Shown here: piece after piece, positions 28,343 to 36,501 of the stretch | Numbering within the stretch: the first letter of the stretch is position 1 | How the letters are laid out: every line of letters starts with the position of its first letter | DNA from: CADEDH01 sp965216205 | GTDB lineage: Bacteria > Actinomycetota > Acidimicrobiia > Acidimicrobiales > SZUA-35 | NCBI GenBank assembly: GCA_965216205.1 | Contig: OZ244139.1 | Coordinates: forward strand, 3,720,001-3,784,000 | DNA length: 64,000 nucleotides | Direction: 5' to 3' | The notes under the pieces: generated by a model | What the model saw: only the letters and a program-made list of their open reading frames with translations | What the model was told of the DNA's origin: nothing | Databases searched by the model: none | Program-made: the position numbers and the translations under genes

Positions 28343-28851
28343 CACATGGACGGTTCGTCACGGACGCCGACGTCGGCCGTGCGGCGGTACGGCCCCGACT
28401 TGCCACCGGTCTTCTCCCACAGCGCGATCTCGCCGATCTCCATCGCCTTGTCGGCCGACTTGCACATGTCGTAGATCGTGAGCGCAGCGACCGAGCAGGC
28501 CGTCAGTGCCTCCATCTCCACCCCGGTGCGGTCGACCGTGTCGACCTGCGACTCCACCTCGATGTAGTCGTCCTTGATGTCGAAGTTCACCTGGACCGCG
28601 CCGATCGTGACCGAGTGGCAGAGCGGCAGCAGGTCGGCGGTCCGCTTCGCCGCCTGGATGGCAGCGACCCGGGCGACCGCCAGCACATCGCCCTTGGTCA
28701 CGGCGCCACGCGCCACCAACGACGTGGTCTCCGGCTGCATGTACACCCGACCACGAGCGACCGCACGCCGGAACGTGGGCTCCTTCGGTGTGACGTCGAC
28801 CATTCTCGCTCGGCCCAGGGGGTCCAGATGGGTCAGTTCTCGCTCGGCCAC
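28342..28851 (-). CDS. moaC: Cyclic pyranopterin monophosphate synthase
   Basis: 169 aa MoaC, which turns the MoaA product into cyclic pyranopterin monophosphate in molybdenum cofactor synthesis. Family blocks are present: AAKRTADLLPLCHSVTI, GVEMEALTACSVAALTIYDMCK, and GGKSG. GTG start, 6 nt downstream of a TAGGTT box. Upstream lies moaA on the same strand, 114 nt away. Confidence 0.95.
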   Translation of the reverse strand: MAERELTHLDPLGRARMVDVTPKEPTFRRAVARGRVYMQPETTSLVARGAVTKGDVLAVARVAAIQAAKRTADLLPLCHSVTIGAVQVNFDIKDDYIEVESQVDTVDRTGVEMEALTACSVAALTIYDMCKSADKAMEIGEIALWEKTGGKSGPYRRTADVGVRDEPSM

Positions 28852-28857
28852 GCATTC

Positions 28858-28863
28858 AACCTA
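28858..28863 (-). promoter_or_regulatory. Putative -10 box (TAGGTT) for moaC, leaderless start
   Basis: TAGGTT on the minus strand is 6 nt upstream of the GTG of moaC, suggesting its own leaderless promoter separate from moaA. Confidence 0.5.
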
Positions 28864-28965
28864 GTGCAATTCGCGCGGAACGGGAGGTTTCCACCACCCA
28901 TGGAGCCGCGGTTTCTGGATCGGGTCGCGTGGCCAGCCAGGCCGACGCTGCGCGCAGGTTGGCGC

Positions 28966-29949
28966 TCAGCCGCCGAGCTGGCTCATCGACTTCGACGGAC
29001 GCAGGAAATGGACCTGGCCGATGGCGTGACCCGCCCACTTCCGGTCGACCTCGCCAGCGATCGCAGCGATCAGATCGTCGTCGGAACCGCCGCCCCGGAG
29101 GATCCTCCGGATGTCGACGTGATCGAGGGCGAACAGGCAGTTGCGGATCTGACCCTCGGCGGTCAAGCGAATCCGGTCGCAACTGTCGCAGAAGGGTTCG
29201 TTCACGCTGGCGATGATCCCGAACTCGCCGAGGCCGTCGCGGTAGACGAACCGCTCGGCCGGGCTGCCGTCGCGGGCGACCGGGTCGAAATCGAAGTACT
29301 CGGAGGCGACGGCGAGGATCTCGTTGTAGGAGACGACCCGCTCGGCCGACCACTCGCCCTGGGCGTCGAGCGGCATGAACTCGATGAACCGGACGACGAC
29401 GCCCCTGGCCCGACCCAGGTCGAGGAAGTCGATCACCTCGTCGTCGTTGATGCCCCGCATGAGGACGGCGTTGATCTTCACCGGATCGAAACCGGCCCTG
29501 ACCGCAGCGTCGATCCCGTCGAGGACCGCGTCGAGCGAGTCGCGCCTGGTCAGCTCCAGGAACCGGTCGGCCCGAAGCGTGTCGAGGCTGATGTTCAGCC
29601 GGTTCAGCCCGGCCGCCCGGAGATCGTCGGCGCTCTGGGCCAGGGTGGCGGCGTTGGTGGTCATCGAGAGGTCGACGCCGAGGTCGGCGAGCTGCGCGAC
29701 CAGTACCGGCAACCTGGCCCGCACGGTCGGCTCGCCACCGGTGAGACGGATCGAGGTCACCCCGCACCGTTCGACCAGTACCCGGGCCACCCGGCTGATC
29801 TCCTCGAACGTGAGCAGATCGGAGCGATCGAGCCATTCCATGCCCTCCGACGGCATGCAGTACTGGCACCGGAAGTTGCAGCGGTCGGTCACCGAGATCC
29901 GGAGATCGGTGTGGACCCGGCCGAATCGGTCGATGAGTTCGGTAGACAC
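28966..29949 (-). CDS. moaA: GTP 3',8-cyclase (radical SAM)
   Basis: 327 aa radical SAM enzyme catalysing the first step of molybdenum cofactor synthesis. The CxxxCxxC cluster motif is C24, C28, C31 (DRCNFRCQYCMP). The C-terminal second cluster motif is visible as CDSCDRIRLTAEGQIRNC. The chain ends in the conserved Gly-Gly. GTG start 7 nt downstream of TATCCT. Confidence 0.96.
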   Translation of the reverse strand: MSTELIDRFGRVHTDLRISVTDRCNFRCQYCMPSEGMEWLDRSDLLTFEEISRVARVLVERCGVTSIRLTGGEPTVRARLPVLVAQLADLGVDLSMTTNAATLAQSADDLRAAGLNRLNISLDTLRADRFLELTRRDSLDAVLDGIDAAVRAGFDPVKINAVLMRGINDDEVIDFLDLGRARGVVVRFIEFMPLDAQGEWSAERVVSYNEILAVASEYFDFDPVARDGSPAERFVYRDGLGEFGIIASVNEPFCDSCDRIRLTAEGQIRNCLFALDHVDIRRILRGGGSDDDLIAAIAGEVDRKWAGHAIGQVHFLRPSKSMSQLGG

Positions 29950-29956
29950 CGAGGTC

Positions 29957-29962
29957 AGGATA
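29957..29962 (-). promoter_or_regulatory. Putative -10 box (TATCCT) for moaA, leaderless start
   Basis: TATCCT on the minus strand lies 7 nt upstream of the moaA GTG; no ribosome binding site is seen. Confidence 0.5.
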
Positions 29963-30017
29963 CCGGCCGCCCGACAGTGCGAGCCAGACCCGGCCGGGCG
30001 CCTGTCGGAACCACGCC

Positions 30018-31226
30018 CTAACCGAAGTACAGCACGGGCACGGTGGCGCCTGCGTCGACCCCGTCGCCGTCGGGGAGGATCGCCAGACCGTTGGCGATCG
30101 CCATCGCTGTGAGCTGGTGCGAGCCCTGCCCACCGGCCGACCGGACGTGCCAGGCACCGTCGCTCTGCTGCGACACCATCACCCGCAGGAAGTGGGTCTT
30201 CCCGTCGGGGAACCGCTGGAGGGGCTCATCGGCGATGGCGGTGATCGTCGGCCGATCGGCGTCGAGCCGGCCCATCATCCTGCGCAGCGCAGGCCGGGCG
30301 AACAGCTCGAAGCTCACCATCGACGAGACCGGGTTGCCCGGCAGCCCGAACACCGGCGTGTTCGACATGACCCCGAACGCCAGCGGCTTGGCCGGCTTGA
30401 TCGCCACCTGCATCCAGTTGAAGTCGCCCAGCTCGCTGAGGATCTCCTTGACCAGGTCGTAGTCGCCCATGCTCACCCCACCGGAGGTGATGACGGCGTC
30501 GGTCTGGGCGACGCCCTCCTTCAGCGCGGCCCGGATCGCCTTGTCGTTGTCCCGGACGAGGCCGAGGTCGACGGCGTGGAACCCCGCCTCGGCCACGAGC
30601 GACAGCAGCGTCAACCGGTTCGAGTCGCGGATCTGGCCCGGTTGGAGCGGCTCCGGACCCTCCACCAGCTCGTCGCCGGTCGACATGACCCCCACCCGGG
30701 GGCGCCGGTAGACCCGCACCGTCTCCCGGCCGATGCTGGCGAGCACGCCGAGATGGCCCGGGGTGAGCACGGTGCCGGGATGGAACACCTCGGTGCCGGC
30801 CATGATGTCGTCGCCAGCCGGCCGGACGTGGTTCCCCGGCGGGACCTCGTCGAGCACGAGCACGTCGAACCCGGCGGGCCGGGTGAGCTCCACCATGATC
30901 ACCGCGTCGGCCCCCTCCGGCATCGGGGCGCCGGTCATGATCCGCATCGCCTCGCCGGCCTCCAGCGCCCTGGGGGCCACGCCCCCTGCCGGGATCGTCG
31001 CCGCCACCGGCAGGGCGACCGGGGCGTCCCTGGAAGCGCCCTTCGTGTCGACGGCCCGGAGCGCGAACCCGTCCATCGCCGTGTTGGCGAACGGCGGGAT
31101 CGCCTCGGCCGCGGTCACGGTCTCCGCCAGGACCATGTCCCGGGCGGACGCGATCGGCACGTCGACCGCGGAGAGGACGTTGATGTCGCGGTTGATCCGG
31201 ATCCGGGCCTCTTCCAACGAGATCAT
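30018..31226 (-). CDS. moeA: Molybdopterin molybdotransferase
   Basis: 402 aa MoeA, which inserts molybdate into adenylated molybdopterin. Diagnostic blocks are PPFANTAMDGFA, IMTGAPMPEGADAV, GVMSTGDELVE, and GLPGNPVSSMVSFE. ATG start, 6 nt downstream of TACGTT. With moaA and moaC it forms a three-gene Moco set; moaB/mogA, moaD and moaE are not in the window. Confidence 0.95.
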   Translation of the reverse strand: MISLEEARIRINRDINVLSAVDVPIASARDMVLAETVTAAEAIPPFANTAMDGFALRAVDTKGASRDAPVALPVAATIPAGGVAPRALEAGEAMRIMTGAPMPEGADAVIMVELTRPAGFDVLVLDEVPPGNHVRPAGDDIMAGTEVFHPGTVLTPGHLGVLASIGRETVRVYRRPRVGVMSTGDELVEGPEPLQPGQIRDSNRLTLLSLVAEAGFHAVDLGLVRDNDKAIRAALKEGVAQTDAVITSGGVSMGDYDLVKEILSELGDFNWMQVAIKPAKPLAFGVMSNTPVFGLPGNPVSSMVSFELFARPALRRMMGRLDADRPTITAIADEPLQRFPDGKTHFLRVMVSQQSDGAWHVRSAGGQGSHQLTAMAIANGLAILPDGDGVDAGATVPVLYFG

Positions 31227-31232
31227 GGAGTC

Positions 31233-31238
31233 AACGTA
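31233..31238 (-). promoter_or_regulatory. Putative -10 box (TACGTT) for moeA, leaderless start
   Basis: TACGTT on the minus strand lies 6 nt upstream of the moeA ATG. The facing fmdB gene has a TACAGT box at 31277-31282, so the 67-nt gap holds two divergent promoters. Confidence 0.5.
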
Positions 31239-31293
31239 CCGCGCCGCCGACCCACCTCGGGAACCGCTGGGACCGGTACAGTTATCGGCCGAA

Positions 31294-31674
31294 ATGCCAA
31301 TCTACGAGTACAAGTGCAAAGAGTGCGGCGAGCACTTCGAGGTCGAGCAGTCGATCACCGAGGACTCCCTGACCTCCCTACCGGGCTGTAGCGCCATCGA
31401 CGGCGACCACGCGCTGAAGAAGGTGTTCAGCGCGATCGGGATCTCGTTCAAGGGCGACGGCTTCTACAAGAACGACTCACGCCAGTCGTCGCGATCCACG
31501 ACGAGCAGCAACTCGTCCGAGTCGAGCTCGTCGGACTCGAGCTCGACGTCGGACTCGAGCTCGTCGAACGGCTCGTCGACATCGGGGTCCTCGTCGTCCG
31601 ACAAGGGTTCCAGCGACTCGTCTTCCTCGAAGACCTCCTCGTCGTCGACCGGCTCGGGAGCATCCTCCGACTGA
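31294..31674 (+). CDS. FmdB-family zinc-ribbon protein with Ser-rich tail
   Basis: 126 aa. The N-terminal MPIYEYKCKECGEHFEVEQSI is the FmdB signature. The second zinc knuckle, normally CPxCG, reads LPGCSAIDGDH here and keeps only one Cys. The C-terminal about 70 residues are almost all Ser, Asp and Thr. FmdB members are putative regulators; the name comes from formamidase/amidase operons. The ATG lies 11 nt downstream of TACAGT. Confidence 0.82.
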   Translation: MPIYEYKCKECGEHFEVEQSITEDSLTSLPGCSAIDGDHALKKVFSAIGISFKGDGFYKNDSRQSSRSTTSSNSSESSSSDSSSTSDSSSSNGSSTSGSSSSDKGSSDSSSSKTSSSSTGSGASSD

Positions 31675-31696
31675 TCGGGCCGCCCTGGAGCGCCCA

Positions 31697-32362
31697 GTGG
31701 CCACTGCCGCTGAACTGTCACGAACCATCCGCAAGGCGCGGGCCGACCCGCTCCGCGCCCGTCTGCGGTTCCGACGGCTGACCACCCACCTGGCGGTGAC
31801 TGCGGCGATCGTGGCAGCGTTCGCCGCCGGATCGAGCGCCCCCGGTGTGGTCGCCGCCTTGCTCCCGATGCAGTCAGCCGGCGGTCGGGTGTCGCCCGAG
31901 CTCCTGGCAGTACCGGTCGCCACCCGCGACCTCCCGGTCGGTCACGTCATCGGCGACGGCGACCTCGGGACACGAGCAGTGCCCCGCTCCGCGGTACTGG
32001 GCGAGGTCGCCGACGACCCTGTCGGCAGGGCCGTCTCCGCCCCCATCCACGAAGGCGAGCTCGTGACCGAGCGCCGGCTGAGCGCCGGCGGCCGCTTCGG
32101 GCTGGCCGACGGTGACGTCGCAGTTGGCGTGGTGCCGCCGCTGGCGGCCGTGCCCATCACCGCCGGCGACGTGGTGGCGTTGGTGGCGGTCGGCGTCGAT
32201 GCGCTCGGCGGGGCTGCGGCCCGACCGTTGGGCCGGGCGAGGGTGGTGGCGGTCGACGAACGGGCCGTGACCGTGGCCGTCGCGGAGGAGCTCGCGCCGT
32301 TGGTGCTCGAGGCGCAGGCCACCGGCACGGTGGAGATCGCCCTCACGCCCTGGGGTTCGTAG
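31697..32362 (+). CDS. SAF-domain protein (CpaB/FlgA-like)
   Basis: 221 aa. One transmembrane segment (about 30-55) is followed by a SAF domain (VATRDLPVGHVIGDGDLG, EGELVTERRLS). SAF domains in CpaB and FlgA assist pilus or flagellar P-ring assembly. No pilus or flagellar operon is nearby. GTG start preceded by TGGAG. It follows fmdB by 22 nt, so the two may be co-transcribed. Confidence 0.75.
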   Translation: MATAAELSRTIRKARADPLRARLRFRRLTTHLAVTAAIVAAFAAGSSAPGVVAALLPMQSAGGRVSPELLAVPVATRDLPVGHVIGDGDLGTRAVPRSAVLGEVADDPVGRAVSAPIHEGELVTERRLSAGGRFGLADGDVAVGVVPPLAAVPITAGDVVALVAVGVDALGGAAARPLGRARVVAVDERAVTVAVAEELAPLVLEAQATGTVEIALTPWGS

Positions 32363-32400
32363 CCAGCCAGGCCCGGGAGTGGGTTGCGCCGGGAGGCCCG

Positions 32401-33135
32401 TCAGCCCGCGGCCGGATCCTCGATCGAGGGCACGATGCGAGGGGTCCACGGCCGGGGCTTGTCGTAGTGGTGGCCGACGATCTGTGCGCTGGCGAGCCCA
32501 GCGAGGAACTCGGCCGGGCCGTCGAAGTCGGGCATGACCACGTAGCCGGCCCCGAGGGCGCCGGGCACGTGGGCGTCGCTCCCGGCCCCCACGCAGAGCC
32601 CGTGACGCTCGCCGTACTCGACCGCCTGACGGTTCAGCGACTGGAGGCTCGTCTTCGAGTTGTGTCCCTCGATCGCATCGACCAGGCCCTCGGCGACGAG
32701 CTCGTCGATCTCCTCGGCCCGGAGGCAGTTGCGCATCGGATCGAACGGGTGCGGGATGTAGACGACGCCGCCCTGCTCGCGGATCCTGCGGGCTGCGTCG
32801 AGAAGCGGTATCCCCATCGGGATCCGCTCGGACAGGAACAGGCCGATCAGTTCGCCCTGGCCGACCCGGAGCTCCTCACCGACGATCACCCGACAGCTCA
32901 GTTGATCGGTGAGGGCCTGGGCGCCGGCGATCACGTTGTGGTCGGTGATGCAGAGTACGTCGATGCCCGACTCGTCGACCGCCGCGATCAGCTCGTCGGG
33001 GGTGGTGGTGCAATCGCCGGACCACATCGTGTGGCTGTGACAGTCGACCCGAACCCAACCGTCGGGGATCGGGTCTCCCAGGTGGGGATGACGTTCGAGA
33101 GCGGCCGGTGCCGGCCCGGCGGATGGGACGCGCAC
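32401..33135 (-). CDS. PHP-domain phosphoesterase
   Basis: 244 aa PHP domain protein. The metal motifs are DCHSHTMWSGD, ITDHNVI, IPHPFDP, and GAGSDAHVPG. These hydrolyse phosphoester bonds (for example histidinol phosphate or nucleotide 5' ends); this branch resembles the TrpH-like group. GTG 33135 is chosen as the start, 2 nt after the tldE stop, so translational coupling is likely. The frame is open further upstream into tldE. Confidence 0.82.
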   Translation of the reverse strand: MRVPSAGPAPAALERHPHLGDPIPDGWVRVDCHSHTMWSGDCTTTPDELIAAVDESGIDVLCITDHNVIAGAQALTDQLSCRVIVGEELRVGQGELIGLFLSERIPMGIPLLDAARRIREQGGVVYIPHPFDPMRNCLRAEEIDELVAEGLVDAIEGHNSKTSLQSLNRQAVEYGERHGLCVGAGSDAHVPGALGAGYVVMPDFDGPAEFLAGLASAQIVGHHYDKPRPWTPRIVPSIEDPAAG

Positions 33136-33137
33136 CG

Positions 33138-34484
33138 CTAGATGCCCGACAGCGCCACGTCGCCGATCACCAGCGAAGGTGTGCTCACCCCGCTCGGCAG
33201 GTGGGTCACGTCGGCCCCGACCCGCGTCACGTCGAGGAGGAGCCGCTGCAGCGTCGAACCCACGGTGCACTCGTTGACCGGTTCGGCCAGCTCACCGTCG
33301 CGGATCAAGCGGCCGGTCACCCCCACCGAGAAGTCGCCGGACACCGGGTTCACGCCGCTGTGCAGGCCCGCCAGGCTGAACACGAGCAGGCCGAGCTCGC
33401 AGCCGGCGATGAACTCGTCGAGCGAGCCGTCGCCGGGGTCGACCTCGAGGGCGTGCAGGCCAGGCGAGGGGAGGCCCCGGGTGCCCCGCACCGCAGAGCC
33501 GGTCGAGCCGGCGCCCGAGCGGCGACCCGTGTAGGAATCGTGGAGGAAACCCTGGAGCACGCCACCGGTCACGAGCGGGACCCGGCGGCAGGCCAGGCCC
33601 TCCCCGTCGTAGGCATCGGCCCCCAGCGAATCGGGGTTGGTGGCGTCGTCGGCGAAGCTGAGGATCGGTGCCGCCACCTCGGAGCCGACCCGGTCGGCGA
33701 ACGGTGAGCGGCCCTTGAGTACCCGGTCGCCCGTCATGGTGCCAGCGACGAGGCCGAGCACGGTCGCCGCGAGGTGGGGATCGAGCACGAGATCGACCTT
33801 GGCCGAGGACGGCTTGACCGACCCGAGCAGGTCGACGGTGTGGCTGACGGCCCGCCCGACGACGCGGTCGAGGTCGAGGAGACCCGGCTCGCGGGCCCCG
33901 TCCCAGGCGAACCCGGTCTGGGTGCGGTCGCCCTCGGCGGCCAGCGCCTGCACCGACACGTTGGACGACGTCGCCCGGGTCGACGATGCGATCCCGGCGG
34001 TCGACGCCAGCGCGACCGCCGCGTCGCTGTCGCTGTAGGCGGCGACCCGCACACCGGTGATCCGCTCGTCGGCGGCCCGGATCCGGCGCTCGACCTCGAG
34101 CGCGATGCCCACCTTGGTGTCGATGTCGGTGGCGGCCACCTCGGGCCGCCAGAGGTCGATGTCCACCGCCTCGACGCCGTCGGGTTGGGCGATGCCGACG
34201 TAGGGGTCCGCCTCGGCGAACACCGCGTTGTCGCGGGCGTCGGCCAGCATGTCGGCGATCACGTCGTCGTCGAGGGAACCGGCGCTGGCGAATCCCTCCC
34301 GACCGTCGACGAGCACCCGGATCCCGATCGCGGCGTTGTCGGCGGTCGTCAACGACTCGAGCTCGCCCTCGTAGACCCGCACCGAGCACGACCGGCCCCA
34401 CGAGCAGGCGACCTCGATCTCCTCGCCGTCGACCGCCTGCTCGACGACCCGGGCGGCGATCTTCTCCAGATCCTCGACGTTCAC
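33138..34484 (-). CDS. TldD/PmbA family protein, non-metal subunit (TldE/PmbA-like)
   Basis: 448 aa member of the TldD/PmbA family, lacking the HExxxH motif. Family blocks: GIRVLVDGREGFASAG, SGVNPVSGDFSVGVTG. In E. coli TldD and TldE form a heterodimeric protease that degrades small unstructured peptides. GTG 34484 overlaps the TldD stop (GTGA), so the genes are translationally coupled. Confidence 0.92.
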   Translation of the reverse strand: MNVEDLEKIAARVVEQAVDGEEIEVACSWGRSCSVRVYEGELESLTTADNAAIGIRVLVDGREGFASAGSLDDDVIADMLADARDNAVFAEADPYVGIAQPDGVEAVDIDLWRPEVAATDIDTKVGIALEVERRIRAADERITGVRVAAYSDSDAAVALASTAGIASSTRATSSNVSVQALAAEGDRTQTGFAWDGAREPGLLDLDRVVGRAVSHTVDLLGSVKPSSAKVDLVLDPHLAATVLGLVAGTMTGDRVLKGRSPFADRVGSEVAAPILSFADDATNPDSLGADAYDGEGLACRRVPLVTGGVLQGFLHDSYTGRRSGAGSTGSAVRGTRGLPSPGLHALEVDPGDGSLDEFIAGCELGLLVFSLAGLHSGVNPVSGDFSVGVTGRLIRDGELAEPVNECTVGSTLQRLLLDVTRVGADVTHLPSGVSTPSLVIGDVALSGI

Positions 34485-35893
34485 GCTGCGGTGCCCCCGA
34501 TCGTGAGCTCCGCCACCCGGAGGGTCGGCACGCCGTCGCCCACCGGCACGCCCTGGCCGTCCTTGCCACACGTCCCCGGCGGGCCCATCTCGAAGTCGTT
34601 CCCTACCGCCTCGATCTGGCGGAGCACGGTGGGACCGTTCCCGATCAACTGGCCCTCCCGCAGGGGTGCGGTCAGCTCGCCGTTCTCGATGAGGTAGGCC
34701 TCGACCATGCCGAACACGAAGTCGCCGGACGCCGTGTTGACCTGACCGCCGCCGAGTCGGGCCACGTAGACGCCGTCGTCGACGCTGGCGATGATGTCGG
34801 CCGGGTCGGTGTCACCCCCGCTCAGGTAGGTGTTGGTCATGCGGACCATCGGCAGGTGGCGGTAGCTCTGGCGGCGGCCGTTGCCCGACGGGACCCGCCC
34901 CTCCTCCCGCGCCCGAATCCCGTCCCACAGGTAGTCGACGAGGACACCGTCCTCGATCAGCACGTTGCGGGCCGCCGGGGCGCCCTCGTCGTCGATCGCG
35001 TAGCGACCCCACTCGTCGGCCATGGTGCCGTCGTCGACCAGGGTCACGAGCGGCGACGCCACCTGCTCCCCCATCCGCCCGGCGAAGGCCGAGGCGTTCT
35101 TGCGGACGAGGTCGGCCTCGAGGCCATGGCCGCACGCCTCGTGGAACAGCACCCCGCCCGAGCCGGGTCCGATGACCACCGGCAGGGTGCCGGACGGGGC
35201 GGGGCGGGCCCGGAGCTTCGTCAGCGCCCGGTTGGCGGCTCGAGCGGCGAGCTGCTCCACGTCGTAGCGGTCGAACAGCTCGAAACCGATCGAGAGCCCG
35301 ACCGACTCGACACCGGTCTGCAGGCCCGCGTCGCCCGACGCCACGCACTGCACGCTGAACCGGGTGCGGGTCTGGTCGTCGGTGGCGAGCACGCCATCGG
35401 AGTTGGCCACCAGGATCCGGCGCCGGGCATCGGCGTAACCGGCGCTGACCTGGGTGATGGCGGCATCGGTCGACCGGGCGACGTCCTCGGCCCGCCGGAG
35501 CAGCTCCACCTTGGTGACCTTGTCGATGTCCTCCGGCGGGATTCGCACCGGACCCGGTGTGGTGTCGACGGCGGCGATCGTGGGCGCGCCACCATCGCCG
35601 CTGGTGTCGAGCGCGTCGGCTGCGGCCTTGGCCGCCCGGGCCAGGCCGCGGGCGGAGAGATCCGAGGTGTGGGCGAACCCGACCGACGAGCCGGCCAGCA
35701 CCCGGATGCCGGCACCCCGGTCTCGGCCGGAGGCGAGGCGTTCGATCCGACCGTCGTCGAGCCCGACCGAGTCGCGCCGCTCGTCCTCCACGAACACCTC
35801 GGCGAACGAGGCCCCGCCGGACATCGCGACGGCGAGCGCCTGCTCCACCGCGGCTCGGTCGACGATCTCCTGGGACTGGTTCGGGCCGGTCAT
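34481..35893 (-). CDS. tldD: Metalloprotease TldD
   Basis: 470 aa catalytic subunit with the zinc motif HEACGH near residue 250 (LFHEACGHGLEAD). Other family blocks are GAGIRVLAGSSVGFAHT and NTASGDFVFGMVEAYLIENGEL. With the downstream TldE-like protein it should make the active protease. ATG 7 nt downstream of TAACGT. Confidence 0.95.
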   Translation of the reverse strand: MTGPNQSQEIVDRAAVEQALAVAMSGGASFAEVFVEDERRDSVGLDDGRIERLASGRDRGAGIRVLAGSSVGFAHTSDLSARGLARAAKAAADALDTSGDGGAPTIAAVDTTPGPVRIPPEDIDKVTKVELLRRAEDVARSTDAAITQVSAGYADARRRILVANSDGVLATDDQTRTRFSVQCVASGDAGLQTGVESVGLSIGFELFDRYDVEQLAARAANRALTKLRARPAPSGTLPVVIGPGSGGVLFHEACGHGLEADLVRKNASAFAGRMGEQVASPLVTLVDDGTMADEWGRYAIDDEGAPAARNVLIEDGVLVDYLWDGIRAREEGRVPSGNGRRQSYRHLPMVRMTNTYLSGGDTDPADIIASVDDGVYVARLGGGQVNTASGDFVFGMVEAYLIENGELTAPLREGQLIGNGPTVLRQIEAVGNDFEMGPPGTCGKDGQGVPVGDGVPTLRVAELTIGGTAA

Positions 35894-35900
35894 CGAATCA

Positions 35901-35906
35901 ACGTTA
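35901..35906 (-). promoter_or_regulatory. Putative -10 box (TAACGT) for tldD, leaderless start
   Basis: TAACGT on the minus strand lies 7 nt upstream of the tldD ATG. It would drive tldD, tldE and perhaps the PHP gene as one unit. Confidence 0.5.
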
Positions 35907-36030
35907 GTGATGGGTGACGGCGATGGGCGAGCCGGATGGGCTCGGCAACCTGGTCACCGCACTCCCGTCCGGTCCGGTTCTCCGGTGTCGAAGGTTGACC
36001 CACCCCCGTCGGCGAGGCACCGTAGTGACC

Positions 36031-36411
36031 ATGGCAGCGGAACCAGGGCTTGCGGCTACACGGTCGCTCACCGTCGGAGCGGATGACACGGCGATCGCCG
36101 TGGGATCGGGGTCGGTCGAGGTGCTCGCCACCCCCCGCCTCATCGCGCTCTGCGAGGCGGCGACCATCGCCGCGCTGGCGGGTCACCTGCAGGACGGCGA
36201 GACCTCGGTGGGGGTCGAGGTGAGGCTGGACCACGTGGCGGCCTCGCCGATCGGTCGGCGGGTGGCGGCCGAGGCGACCCTCGAGAAGGTCACGGGTAGG
36301 AAGCTCTTCTTCACGGTCAGCGCCCATGATGATCGGGGTTTGATCGCCGCCGGGAAGGTCACGAGGGTCGTCGTGAACGAGGCGGCGTTCATGGCGAAGT
36401 GCACCGACTAG
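36031..36411 (+). CDS. Hotdog thioesterase (fluoroacetyl-CoA thioesterase FlK-like)
   Basis: 126 aa hotdog fold. Residues equivalent to the FlK triad are present: Thr34 (LATPRLIAL), Glu42 (CEAATIAAL) and His68 (VRLDHVAASPIG). It hydrolyses an acyl-CoA thioester; fluoroacetyl-CoA specificity cannot be assumed. ATG 36031 is used, with GTG 36025 possible. Confidence 0.8.
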   Translation: MAAEPGLAATRSLTVGADDTAIAVGSGSVEVLATPRLIALCEAATIAALAGHLQDGETSVGVEVRLDHVAASPIGRRVAAEATLEKVTGRKLFFTVSAHDDRGLIAAGKVTRVVVNEAAFMAKCTD

Positions 36412-36501
36412 GTCGGGCCTGCGGAGCAGGAGAAAGATCCGCTCCTCGACATCCCGCCGAACGGTGCGGAGCGATACCGTTGCTGTCGAGGTAGGAGAAT
36501 C

